This document shows positions 25,263 to 37,019 of a stretch of 64,000 nucleotides of DNA, piece by piece. Under the pieces are notes generated by a model. The model saw only the letters and a program-made list of their open reading frames with translations, was not told the DNA's origin and did not search any database. Made by a program: the position numbers and the translations under genes. The DNA is taken from assembly GCF_051014685.1 (NCBI RefSeq), contig NW_027479477.1:51890-115889 (forward strand). Reading direction: 5' to 3'. The stretch comes from Ptiloglossa arizonensis (taxonomy: Eukaryota > Arthropoda > Insecta > Hymenoptera > Colletidae). The stretch's first letter is position 1; every line of letters begins with the position of its first letter.

Positions 25263-26738
25263 TTCGCAGTTCTGCTGCTCCAAACGCTTAACCAGAATGG
25301 CCTAGGGAAAAAATACACATACCGTTGTAACCGGGCGTGTTTCTACTTTCAAATGCAACAGGAGTTTTTGGGTTAGGTCAATCCGTTCGCGAGATATGGG
25401 AGTTTGAAGCCAAGAAATGGTTGAGAAGGCAAAAAATTTTTCGCAATTCTGCTGCTCCAAACGCTTAACCAGAATGGCCTAGGGAACAAATACACATACC
25501 GTTGTAATCGGGAGAGTTTCTACTTTCAGATGCAACAGGAATTTTTGGGTTAGGTCAATCCGTTCGCGAGATATGGGAGTTTGAATCCAAGAAATGGTTG
25601 AGAAGGCAAAAAATTTTTCGCAATTCTGCTGCTTCAAACGCTTAACCAGAATGGCCTAGGGAAAAAATACACATACCGCTGTAATCGGCCGAGTTGCTAC
25701 TTTCAGACGCAACAGGAATTTTTGGGTTAGGTCAATCCGTTCGCGAGATATGGGAGTTTGAAGCCAAGAAATGGTTGAGAAGGCAAAAAATTTTTCGCAA
25801 TTCTGCTGCTCCAAACGCTTAACCAGAATGGCCTAGGGAAAAAATTCACATACCGTTGTAATCGGGCGAGTTTCTACTTTCAGATGCAATAGGAATTTTT
25901 GGGTTAGGTCTATCCGTTCGCGAGATATGGGAGTTTGAAGCTAAGAAATGGTTGAGGAGACAACAAATTTTTCGCAGTTCTGCTGCTCCAAACGCTTAAC
26001 CAGAATGGCCTAGGGAAAAAATACACATACCGTTGTAACCGGGCGTGTTTCTACTTTCAAATGCAACAGGAGTTTTTGGGTTAGGTCAATCCGTTCGCGA
26101 GATATGGGAGTTTGAAGCCAAGAAATGGTTGAGAAGGCAAAAAATTTTTCGCAATTCTGCTGCTCCAAACGCTTAACCAGAATGGCCTAGGGAACAAATA
26201 CACATACCGTTGTAATCGGGAGAGTTTCTACTTTCAGATGCAACAGGAATTTTTGGGTTAGGTCAATCCGTTCGCGAGATATGGGAGTTTGAATCCAAGA
26301 AATGGTTGAGAAGGCAAAAAATTTTTCGCAATTCTGCTGCTTCAAACGCTTAACCAGAATGGCCTAGGGAAAAAATACACATACCGCTGTAATCGGCCGA
26401 GTTGCTACTTTCAGACGCAACAGGAATTTTTGGGTTAGGTCAATCCGTTCGCGAGATATGGGAGTTTGAAGCCAAGAAATGGTTGAGAAGGCAAAAAATT
26501 TTTCGCAATTCTGCTGCTCCAAACGCTTAACCAGAATGGCCTAGGGAAAAAATTCACATACCGTTGTAATCGGGCGAGTTTCTACTTTCAGATGCAATAG
26601 GAATTTTTGGGTTAGGTCTATCCGTTCGCGAGATATGGGAGTTTGAAGCTAAGAAATGGTTGAGGAGACAACAAATTTTTCGCAGTTCTGCTGCTCCAAA
26701 CGCTTAACCAGAATGGCCTAGGGAAAAAATACACATAC
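25263..26738 (+). repeat. HOR-4 of a different composition (708 bp), two copies
   Basis: CCGGGCGTG occurs at 25331 and 26039, 708 bp apart, each time with TTTCAAATGCAACAGGAG. The following three monomers (ACAAATACAC, GAATCCAAG, and CGGCCGAGTTGC with GACGCAACAGG) match in order. It is not the same four monomers as the 23.5-kb block, so four-monomer units arose more than once. Confidence 0.75.
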
Positions 26739-28840
26739 CGTTGTAATCGGGCGTGTTTCTACTTTCAGATGCAACAGGAGTTTTTGGGTTAGGTCGATCC
26801 GTTCGCGAGATATGGGAGTTTGAAGCTAAGAAATGGTTGAGAAGACAACAAATTTTTCGCACTTCTGCTGCTTCAAACGCTTAACCAGAATGGCCTACGG
26901 AAAAAGTACACATACCGTTGTAATCGGGAGAGTTTCTACTTTCAGACGCAACAGGAATTTTTGGGTTAGGTCAATCCGTTCGCGAGATATGGGAGTTTGA
27001 AGCCAAGAAATGGTTGAGAAGGCAAAAAATTTTTCGCAATTCTGCTGCTCCAAACGCTTAACCAGAATGGCCTAGGGAAAAAATTCACATACCGTTGTAA
27101 TCGGGCGAGTTTCTACTTTCAGATGCAATAGGAATTTTTGGGTTAGGTCAATCCGTTCGCGAGATATGGGAGTTTGAAGCCAAGAAATGGTCGAGAAGGC
27201 AAAAAATTTTTCGCAACTCTGCTGCTTCAAACGCTTAACCAGAATGGCCTAGGGAAAAAATACACATACCGTTGTAATCGGGCGAGTTGCTACTTTCAGA
27301 TGCAATAGGAATTTTTGGGTTAGGTCAAACCGTTCGCGAGATATGGGAGTTTGAAGCTAAGAAATGGTTGAGAAGACAACAAATTTTTCGCAATTCTGCT
27401 GCTCCAAACGCTTGACCAGAATGGCCTAGGGAAAAAATACACATACCGCTGTAATCGGGCGAGTTTCTACTTTCAGATGCAATAGGAATTTTTGGGTTAG
27501 GTCGATCCGTTCGCGAGATATGGGAGTTTGAAGCCAAGAAATGGTTGAGAAGGCAAAAAATTTTTCGCAATTCTGCTGTTCCAAACGCTTAACCAGAATG
27601 GCCTAGGGAAAAAATACAGATACCGCTGTAATCGTGCGAGTTTCTACTTTCAGATGCAATAGGAATTTTTGGGTTAGGTCAATCCGTTCGCGAGATATGG
27701 GAGATTGAAGCCAAGAAATGGTTGAGAAGGCAAAAAATTTTTCGCAGTTCTGCTGCTCCAAACGCTTAACCAGAATGGCCTAGGGAAAAAATACACATAC
27801 CGTTGTAATCGGGCGAGTTTCTACTTTCAGATGCAATAGGAATTTTTGGGTTAGGTCCATCCGTTCGCGAGATATGGGAGTTTGAAGCTAAGAAATGGTT
27901 GAGAAGACAACAAATTTTTCGCACTTCTGCTGCTTCAAACGCTTAACCAGAATGGCCTACGGAAAAAGTACACATACCGTTGTAATCGGGAGAGTTTCTA
28001 CTTTCAGACGCAACAGGAATTTTTGGGTTAGGTCAATCCGTTCGCGAGATATGGGAGTTTGAAGCCAAGAAATGGTTGAGAAGGCAAAAAATTTTTCGCA
28101 ATTCTGCTGCTCCAAACGCTTAACCAGAATGGCCTAGGGAAAAAATTCACATACCGTTGTAATCGGGCGGAGTTTCTACTTTCAGATGCAATAGGAATTT
28201 TTGGGTTAGGTCTATCCGTTCGCGAGATATGGGAGTTTGAAGCTAAGAAATGGTTGAGGAGACAACAAATTTTTCGCAGTTCTGCTGCTCCAATCGCTTA
28301 GCCAGAACAGCCTAGGGAAAAAATACACATACCGTGGTAATCGGGCGAGTTTCTACTTTCAGATGCAACAGGAATTTTTGGGTTAGGTCAATCCGTTCGC
28401 GAGATATGGGAGTTTGAAGCCAAGAAATGGTCGAGAAGGCAAAAAATTTTTCGCAACTCTGCTGCTTCAAACGCTTAACCAGAATGGCCTAGGGAAAAAA
28501 TACACATACCGTTGTAATCGGGCGAGTTGCTACTTTCAGATGCAATAGGAATTTTTGGGTTAGGTCAAACCGTTCGCGAGATATGGGAGTTTGAAGCTAA
28601 GAAATGGTTGAGAAGACAACAAATTTTTCGCAATTCTGCTGCTCCAAACGCTTGACCAGAATGGCCTAGGGAAAAAATACACATACCGCTGTAATCGGGC
28701 GAGTTTCTACTTTCAGATGCAATAGGAATTTTTGGGTTAGGTCGATCCGTTCGCGAGATATGGGAGTTTGAAGCCAAGAAATGGCTGAGAAGGCAACAAA
28801 TTTTTCGCACTTCTGCTGCTTCAAACGCTTAACAAGAATG
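26739..28840 (+). repeat. 6- and 7-monomer repeats
   Basis: TGGCCTACGG recurs at 26891 and 27953 (1062 bp, 6 monomers). About 27210-27540 matches 28450-28780 at 1240 bp, 7 x 177 plus 1; the extra base is the insertion GGGCGGAGTTTC near 28167. The repeated part contains ATGGTCGAGAAGG, GCGAGTTGCTAC and CGCTTGACC monomers. Confidence 0.6.
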
Positions 28841-31700
28841 GCCTAGGGAAAAAATACGCATACAGCTGTAATCGGTCGAGTTTCTACTTTCAGACGCAGC
28901 AGGAATTTTTGGGTTTGGTCAATCCGTTCGCGAGATATGGGAGTTTGAAGCTAAGAAATGGTTGAGAAGGCACAAAATTTTTCGCAATTCTGCTGCTCCA
29001 AACGCTTAACCAGAATGGCCTAGGGAAAAAATACACATACCGTTGTAATATGGCGAGATTCTACTTTCAGACGCAACAGGAATTTTTTGGTTAGGTCAAT
29101 CCTTTCGCGAGATATGGGAGTTTGAAGCCAAGAAATAGTTGAGAAGGCAACAAATTTTTCGAAATTTTGCTGCTCCAAACGCTTAACCAGAATGGCCTAG
29201 GGAAAAAATACGCATACAGTTGTAATCGGGCGAGTTTCTACTTTCAGACGCAGCAGGAATTTTTGGGTTTGGTCAATCCGTTCGCGAGATATGGGAGTTT
29301 GAAGCCAAGAAATGGTTGAGAAGGCAAAAAATTTTTCGCAATTCTGCTGTTCCAAACGCTTAACCAGAATGGCCTAGGGAAAAAATACAGATACCGCTGT
29401 AATCGTGCGAGTTTCTACTTTCAGATGCAATAGGAATTTTTGGGTTAGGTCGATCCGTTCGCGAGATATGGGAGTTTGAAGCCAAGAAATGGTTGAGAAG
29501 ACAACAAATTTTTCGCACTTCTGCTGCTTCAAACGCTTAACCAGAATGGCCTAGGGAAAAAATACGCATACAGCTGTAATCGGTCGAGTTTCTACTTTCA
29601 GACGCAGCAGGAATTTTTGGGTTTGGTCAATCCGTTCGCGAGATATGGGAGTTTGAAGCTAAGAAATGGTTGAGATGGCACAAAATTTTTCGCAATTCTG
29701 CTGCTCCAAACGCTTAACCAGAATGGCCTAGGGAAAAAATACACATACCGTTGTAATATGGCTAGATTCTACTTTCAGACGCAACAGGAATTTTTTGGTT
29801 AGGTCAATCCTTTCGCGAGATATGGGAGTTTGAAGCCAAGAAATAGTTGAGAAGGCAACAAATTTTTCGAAATTTTGCTGCTCCAAACGCTTAACCAGAA
29901 TGGCCTAGGGAAAAAATACGCATACAGTTGTAATCGGGCGAGTTTCTACTTTCAGACGCAGCAGGAATTTTTGGGTTTGGTCAATCCGTTCGCGAGATAT
30001 GGGAGTTTGAAGCCAAGAAATGGTTGAGAAGACAACACATTTTTCGCAGTTCTGCTGTTCCAAACGCTTAACCAGAATGGCCTAGGGAAAAAATACACAT
30101 ACCGTTGTAGTCGGGCGAGTTGCTACTTTCAGATGCAATAGGAATTTTTAGGTTAGGTCAAACCGTTCGCGAGATATGGGAGTTTGAAGCTAAGAAATGG
30201 TTGAGAAGACAACAAATTTTTCGCAATTCTGCTGCTCCAAACGCTTGACCAGAATGGCCTAGGGAGAAAATACACATACCGCTGTAATCGGGCGAGTTTC
30301 TACTTTCAGATGCAATAGGTATTTTTGGGTTAGGTCGATCCGTTCGCGAGATATGGGAGTTTGAAGCCAAGAAATGGTTGAGAAGGCAACAAATTTTTCG
30401 CAATTCTGCTGCTCCAAACGCTTAACCAGAATGGCCTAGGGAACAAATACACATACCGTTGTAATCGGGAGAGTTTCTACTTTCAGACGCAACAGGAATT
30501 TTTGGGTTAGGTCAATCCGTTCGCGAGATATGGGAGTTTGAAGCCAAGAAATGGTTGAGAAGGCAAAAAATTTTTCGCAATTCTGCTGCTCCAAACGCTT
30601 AGCCAGAACAGCCTAGGGAAGAAATACACATACCGTTGTAATCGGGAGAGTTTCTACTTTCAGATGCAACAGGAATTTTTGGGTTAGGTATATCCGTTCG
30701 CGAGATATGGGAGTTTGAAGCCAAGAAATGGTCGAGAAGGCAAAAAATTTTTCGCAACTCTGCTGCTTCAAACGCTTAACCAGAATGGCCTAGGGAAAAA
30801 ATACACATACCGTTGTAATCGGGCGAGTTGCTACTTTCAGATGCAATAGGAATTTTTTGGTTAGGTCAAACCGTTCGCGAGATATGGGAGTTTGAAGCTA
30901 AGAAATGGTTGAGGAGACAACAAATTTTTCGCAGTTCTGCTGCTCCAAACGCTTAACCAGAATGGCCTAGGGAAAAAATACACATACCCCTGTAATCGGG
31001 CGAGTTTCTACTTTCAGACGCAGCAGGAATTTTTGGGTTTGGTCAATCCGTTCGCGAGATATGGGAGTTTGAAGCTAAGAAATGGTTGAGAAGACACAAA
31101 ATTTTTCGCAATTCTGCTGCTCCAAACGCTTAACCAGAATGGCCTAGGGAAAAAATACACATACCGTTGTAATATGGCGAGATTCTACTTTCAGACGCAA
31201 CAGGAATTTTTTGGTTAGGGCAATCCTTTCGCGAGATATGGGAGTTTGAAGCCAAGAAATAGTTGAGAAGGCAACAAATTTTTCGAAATTTTGCTGCTCC
31301 AAACGCTTAACCAGAATGGCCTAGGGAAAAAATACGCATACAGTTGTAATCGGGCGAGTTTCTACTTTCAGACGCAGCAGGAATTTTTGGGTTTGGTCAA
31401 TCCGTTCGCGAGATATGGGAGTTTGAAGCCAAGAAATGGTTGAGAAGGCAAAAAATTTTTCGCAATTCTGCTGTTCCAAACGCTTAACCAGAATGGCCTA
31501 GGGAAAAAATACAGATACCGCTGTAATCGTGCGAGTTTCTACTTTCAGATGCAATAGGAATTTTTGGGTTAGGTCGATCCGTTCGCGAGATATGGGAGTT
31601 TGAAGCCAAGAAATGGTTGAGAAGACAACAAATTTTTCGCAGTTCTGCTGTTCCAAACGCTTAACCAGAATGGCCTAGGGAAAAAATACACATACCGTTG
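28841..31700 (+). repeat. HOR-4 (708 bp), further copies
   Basis: GTTGTAATAT lies at 29042, 29750 and 31166 (spacing 708, then 1416 = 8 monomers) and GCATACAGCTG at 28858 and 29566. These are the same four monomers as at 14.2 and 23.7 kb. Between the second and third copy are monomers of the GTCGATCC, GCCAGAACAGCC and ATGGTCGAG types. Confidence 0.7.
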
Positions 31701-34330
31701 TAATCGGGCGAGCTTCAACTTTCAGATGCAATAGGAATTTTTGGGTTAGGTCAATCAGTTCGCGAGATATGGGAGATTGAAGCCAAGAAATGGTAGAGAA
31801 GGCAAAAAATTTTTCGCAATTCTGCTGCTCCAAACGCTTAACCAGAATGGCCTAGGGAAAAAATACACACACCGTTGCAATCGGGCGAGTTTGTACTTTC
31901 AGATGCAACAGGAATGTTTGGATTAGGTCAATCCGTTCGCGAGATATGGGAGTTTGAAGCTAAGAAATGGTTGAGAAGACAACACATTTTTCGCAGTTCT
32001 GCTGTTCCAAACGCTTAACCAGAATGGGCTAGGGAAAAAATACACATACCGTTGAAATCGGGCGAGTTCCTTCTTTCAGACGCAACAGGAATTTCTGGGT
32101 TAGGTCAATCCTTTCGCGAGATATGGGAGCTTGAAGCTAAGAAATGGTTGAGAAGACAACAAATTTTTCGCAATTCTGCTGCTCCAAACGCTTGACCAGA
32201 ATGGCCTAGGGAAAAAATACACATACCGCTGTAATCGGGCGAGTTTCTACTTTCAGATGCAATAGGAATTTTTGGGTTAGGTCGATCCGTTCGCGAGATA
32301 TGGGAGTTTGAAGCCAAGAAGTGGTTGAGAAGGCAAAAAATTTTTCGCAATTCTGCTGCTGCAAACGCATAACCAGAATGGCCTAGGGAAAAAATACGCA
32401 TACAGTTGTAATCGGGCGAGTTTCTACTTTCAGACGCTGCAGGAATTTTTGGGTTTGGTCAATCCGTTCGCGAGATATGGGAGTTTGAAGCCAAGAAATG
32501 GTTGAGAAGGCAAAAAATTTTTCGCAATTCTGTTGCTGCAAACGCTTAACCAGAATGGCCTAGGGAAAAAATACCCACACCGTTGTAATCGGACGAGTTT
32601 CTACTTTCAGTTACAATAGGAATTTTTGGGTTAGGTCACTCCGTTCGCAAGATATGGGAGATTGAAGCTAAGAAATGGTTGAGAAGACATCAAATTCTTC
32701 GCACTGCTGTTGCTCCAAACGCATAACCAGAATGGCCTAGTGAAAAAATGCACATACCGTTGTAATAGGGCGAGTTTCTACTTTCAGATGCAACAGGAAT
32801 TATGGGGGTAGGTCCATCCGTTCGCGAGATATGGGAGTTTGAAGCTAAGAAATGGTTGAGAAGACAACAAATTTTTCGCACTTCTGCTGCTCCAGACGCT
32901 TAACCAGAATGGGCTAGGGAAAAAATACACATACCGTTGTAATCGGGCGAGTTTCTACTTTCAGACGCAACAGGAATTTCTGGGTTAGGTCAATCCGTTC
33001 GCGAGATATGGAAGTTTGAAGCCAAGAAATGGTTGAGAAGGCAAAAAATTTTTCGCAATTCTGCTGCTCCAAACGCTTAACCCGAATGGCCTAGGGAAAA
33101 AATACACATACCGCTGTAATCGGAGGAGTTTCTACTTTCAGATGCAATAGGAATTTTTGGGTTAGGTCAATCCGTTCGCGAGATAGGGGACTTTGAAGCT
33201 AAGAAATGGTTGAGAAGGCACAAATTTTTTCGCAATTCTGCTGCTCCAAACGCTTAACCAGAATGGCCTAGGGAAAAAATACACATACCGTTGTAATCTG
33301 GCGAGTTTCTACTTTCAGACGCAACAGGAATTTTTTGGTTAGGTCAATGCTTTCGCGAGATATGGGAGTTTGAAGTCAAGAAATGGTTGAGAAGGCAAAA
33401 AATTTTTCGCAATTCTGCTGCTCCAAACGCTTAACCAGAATGGCCTAGGGTAAAAATACACATACCGTTGTAATCGGGCGAGTTTCAACTTTCAGGTGCA
33501 ATAGGAATTTTTGGGTTAGGTCAATCCGTTCGCGAGATATGGGAGTTTGAAGCCAAGAAATAGTTGAGAAGGCAACAATTTTTTCGCAATTCTGCTGCTC
33601 CAAACGCTTAACCAGAATGGCCTAGGGAAAAATTACCCACACCGTTGTAATCGGACGAGTTTCTACTTTCAGTTACAATAGGAATTTTTGGGTTAGGTCA
33701 ATCCGTTCGCGAGATATGGGAGTTTGAAGCTAAGAAATGGTTGAGAAGACATCAAATTTTTCGCACTTCTGCTGCTCCAAACGCATAACCAGAATGGCCT
33801 AGTGAAAAAATGCACATACCGTTGTAATCGGGCGAGTTTCTACTTTCAGATGCAACAGGAATTTTTGGGGTAGGTCCATCCGTTCGCGAGATATGGGAGT
33901 TTGAAGCTAAGAAATGGTTGAGAAGACAACAAATTTTTCGCACTTCTGCTGCTCCAGACGCTTAACCAGAATGGGCTAGGGAAAAAATACACATACCGTT
34001 GTAATCGGGCGAGTTTCTACTTTCAGACGCAACAGGAATTTCTGGGTTAGGTCAATCCGTCCGGAGATATGGAAGTTTGGAGCCAAGAAATGGTTGAGAA
34101 GGCAAAAAATTTTTCGCAATTCTGCTGCTGCAAACGCTTAACCAGAATGGCCTAGGGAAAAAATACACATGCCGTTGTAATCGGGCGAGTTTCTACTTTC
34201 AGACGCAGCAGGAATTTTTGGGTTTGGTCAATCCGTTCGCGAGATAGGGGACTTTGAAGCCAAGAAATGGTTGAGAAGGCAAAAAATTTTTCGCACTTCT
34301 GCTGCTTCAAACGCTTAACCAGAATGGCCT
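31701..34330 (+). repeat. Mosaic monomers related to 14.8-16.1 kb and 19.7-20.1 kb
   Basis: TACCCACACCG monomers recur near 32573 and 33637, and AGTGAAAAAATGCAC near 32739 and 33801, as at 14871, 15402 and 19998. The deleted TCCGGAGATATGG box near 34059 repeats the one near 15660. Several monomers are unusually divergent, for example GAATTATGGGGGTAGG (around 32799) and GAATGTTTGGATTAGG (around 31912). Confidence 0.55.
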
Positions 34331-35235
34331 AGGGAAAAAATACACATACCGTTGTAATCGGGCGAGTTTCTACTTTCAGATGCAATAGGAATTTTTGAGT
34401 TAGGTCAATCCGTTCGCGAGATATGGGAGTTTGAAGCCAAGAAATGGTTGAGAAGGCAAAAAATTTTTCGCAATTCTGCTGCTCCAAACGCTTAACCAGA
34501 ACGGCCTAGGTAAAAAATACACATACCGTTGTAATCGGGCGAGTTTCTACTTTCAGATGCAGTAGGAATTTTTGGGTTAGGTCAATCCGTTCGCGAGATA
34601 TGGTAGTTTGAAGCTAAGAAATGGTTGAGAAGACAACAAATTTTTCGCAATTCTGCTGCTCCAAACGCTTAACCAGAATGGCCTAGGGAAAAAATACACA
34701 TGCCGTTGTAATCGGGAGAGTTTCTACTTTCAGACGCAACAGGAATTTTTGGATATGCTCAATCCGTTCGCGAGATATGGGTGTTTGAAGCCAAGAAATG
34801 GTTGAGAAGGCAAAAAATTTTTCGCAATTCTGCTGCTCCAAACGCTTAACCAGAATGGCCTAGGGAAAAAATACACATACCGTTGTAATCGTGGCGAGCT
34901 TCTACTTTCAGATGCAACAGGAATATTTGGGTTAGGTCAATCCGTTCGCGAGATATGGGAGTTTGAAGCTAAGAAATGGTTGAGAAGACAACAAATTTTT
35001 CGCAGTTCTGCTGCTCCAAACGCTTAACCAGAATGGCCTAGGGAAAAAATTCACATACCTTTGTAATCGGGAGAGTTTCTACTTTCACGCGAAGAGAAAT
35101 TTTTGGGTTAGGTCAAACCGTTCGCGAGATATGGGAGTTTGAAACCAACAAATGGTTGAGGAGAAAAAAAATTGTTCGCAATTCTGCTGCTCCAAACGCT
35201 TAACCAGAATGGCCTAGGGAACAAATACACATACC
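34331..35235 (+). repeat. 0.9-kb copy of the HOR-7 region, 27.2 kb away
   Basis: GGATATGCTC at 34751, the AATCGTGGCGAGCTTC insertion and the CACGCGAA monomer with GAGGAGAAAAAAAATTG follow in the order seen at about 7100-7985, at an offset of 27247 bp. Differences are few, for example GATATGGTAG (around 34599) and CACGCGAAGAGAAATT instead of CACGCGAACAGGAATT. Confidence 0.7.
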
Positions 35236-37019
35236 GTTGTAATCGGGAGATTTTCTACTTTCAGACGCAACAGGAATTTTTGGGTTTGGTCAATCCGTTC
35301 GAGAGATATGGGAGTATGAAGCCCAGAAATGGTTGAGAAGACAACAAATTTTTCGCAATTCTGCTGCTCCAAACGCTTAACCAGAATGGCCTAGGGAAAA
35401 AATACACATGCCGTTGTAATCGGGCGAGTTTCTACTTTCAGATGCAACAGGAATATTTGTTTTAGGTCTATCCGTTCGCGAGATATGGGAGTTTGAAGCA
35501 AAGAAATGGTTGAGAAGGCAACAAATTTTCGCAATTCTGCTGCTCCAAACGCTTAACCAGAATGGCCTAGGGAACAAATACACATACCGTTGTAATCGGG
35601 AGAGTTTCTACTTTCACGCGAACAGAAATTTTTGGGTTAGGTCAAACCGTTCGCGAGATATGGGAGTTTGAAGCTAAGAAATGGTTGAGAAGACAACAAA
35701 TTTTTCGCAATTCTGCTGCTCCAAACGCTTAACCAGAATGGCCTAGGGAAAAAATACACATACCGTTGTAATCGGGAGAGTTTCTACTTTCAGACGCAAC
35801 AGGAACTTTTGGGTTAGGTCCATCCGTTCGCGAGATATGGGAGTTTGAATCTAAGAAATGGTTGAGAAGATAACAAATTTTTCGCACTTCTGCTTCTTCA
35901 AACGCTTAACCAGAATGGCCTAGGGAAAAAATACACATACCGTTGTAATCGGTCGAGTTTCTACTTTCAGATGCAACAGGAATATTTGGGTTAGGTCAAT
36001 CCGTTCGCGAGATATGGGAGTTTGAAGCCGAGAAATGGTTGAGAAGGCAAAAAATTTTTCGCAATTCTGCTGCTCCAAACGCTTAACCAGAATGGCCTAG
36101 GGAAAAAATACACATACCGTTGTAATCGGGCGAGTTTCTACTTTCAGATGCAACAGGAATTTCTGGGTTAGGTCGATCCGTTCGCGAGATATGGGAGTTT
36201 GAAGCCAAGAAATGGTCGAGAAGGCAAAAAATTTTTCGCAACTCTGCTGCTTCAAACGCTTAACCAGCATGGCCTAGGGAAAAAATACACATACCGTTGC
36301 AATCGGGCGAATTGCTACTCTCAGATGCAATAGGAATTCTTGGGTTAGGTCAAACCGTTCGCGAGATATGGGAGTTTGAAGCTAAGAAATGGTTGAGAAG
36401 ACAACAAATTTTTCGCACTTCTGCTGCTTCGAACGCTTAACCAGAATGGCCTACGGAAAAAGTACACATACCGTTGTAATCGGGAGAGTTTCTACTTTCA
36501 GATGCAACAGGAATTTTTGGGTTAGGTCAATCCGATCGTGAGATATGGGAGTTTGAAGCCAAGAAATGGTTGAGAAGACAACAAATTTTTCGCACTTCTG
36601 CTGCTCCAAACGCTTAACCAGAACGGCCTAGGGAAAAAATACACATACCGTTGTAATCGGGAGAGTTTCTACTTTCAGACGCAACAGGAACTTTTGGGTT
36701 AGGTCAATCCCTTCGCGAGATATGGGAGTTTGAAGACAAGAAATGGTTGAGAAGACAACAAATTTTTCGCAATTCTGCTGCTTCAAACGCTTAACCAGAA
36801 TGGCCTAGGGAAAAAGTACACATACCGTTGTAATCGGGCGAGTTTCTACTTTCAGATGCAACAGGAGTTTTTGGGTTAGGTCCATCCGTTCGCGAGATAT
36901 GGGAATTTGAAGCTAAGAAATGGTTGAGAAGACAAGAAATTTTCGCAATTCTGCTGCTCCAAACGCTTAACCAGAATGGCCTAGGGAAAAAATACACATA
37001 CCGTTGTAATCGGGAGAGT
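35236..37019 (+). repeat. Mosaic monomers between HOR domains
   Basis: About ten monomers with mixed variants and no clear short HOR. Notable are AATATTTGTTTTAGG (around 35452), a second CACGCGAACAG monomer (around 35616), CTGCTTCTTCAAACGC (around 35892) and GATCGTGAG (around 36534), which breaks the CENP-B-like TTCG. Confidence 0.5.
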
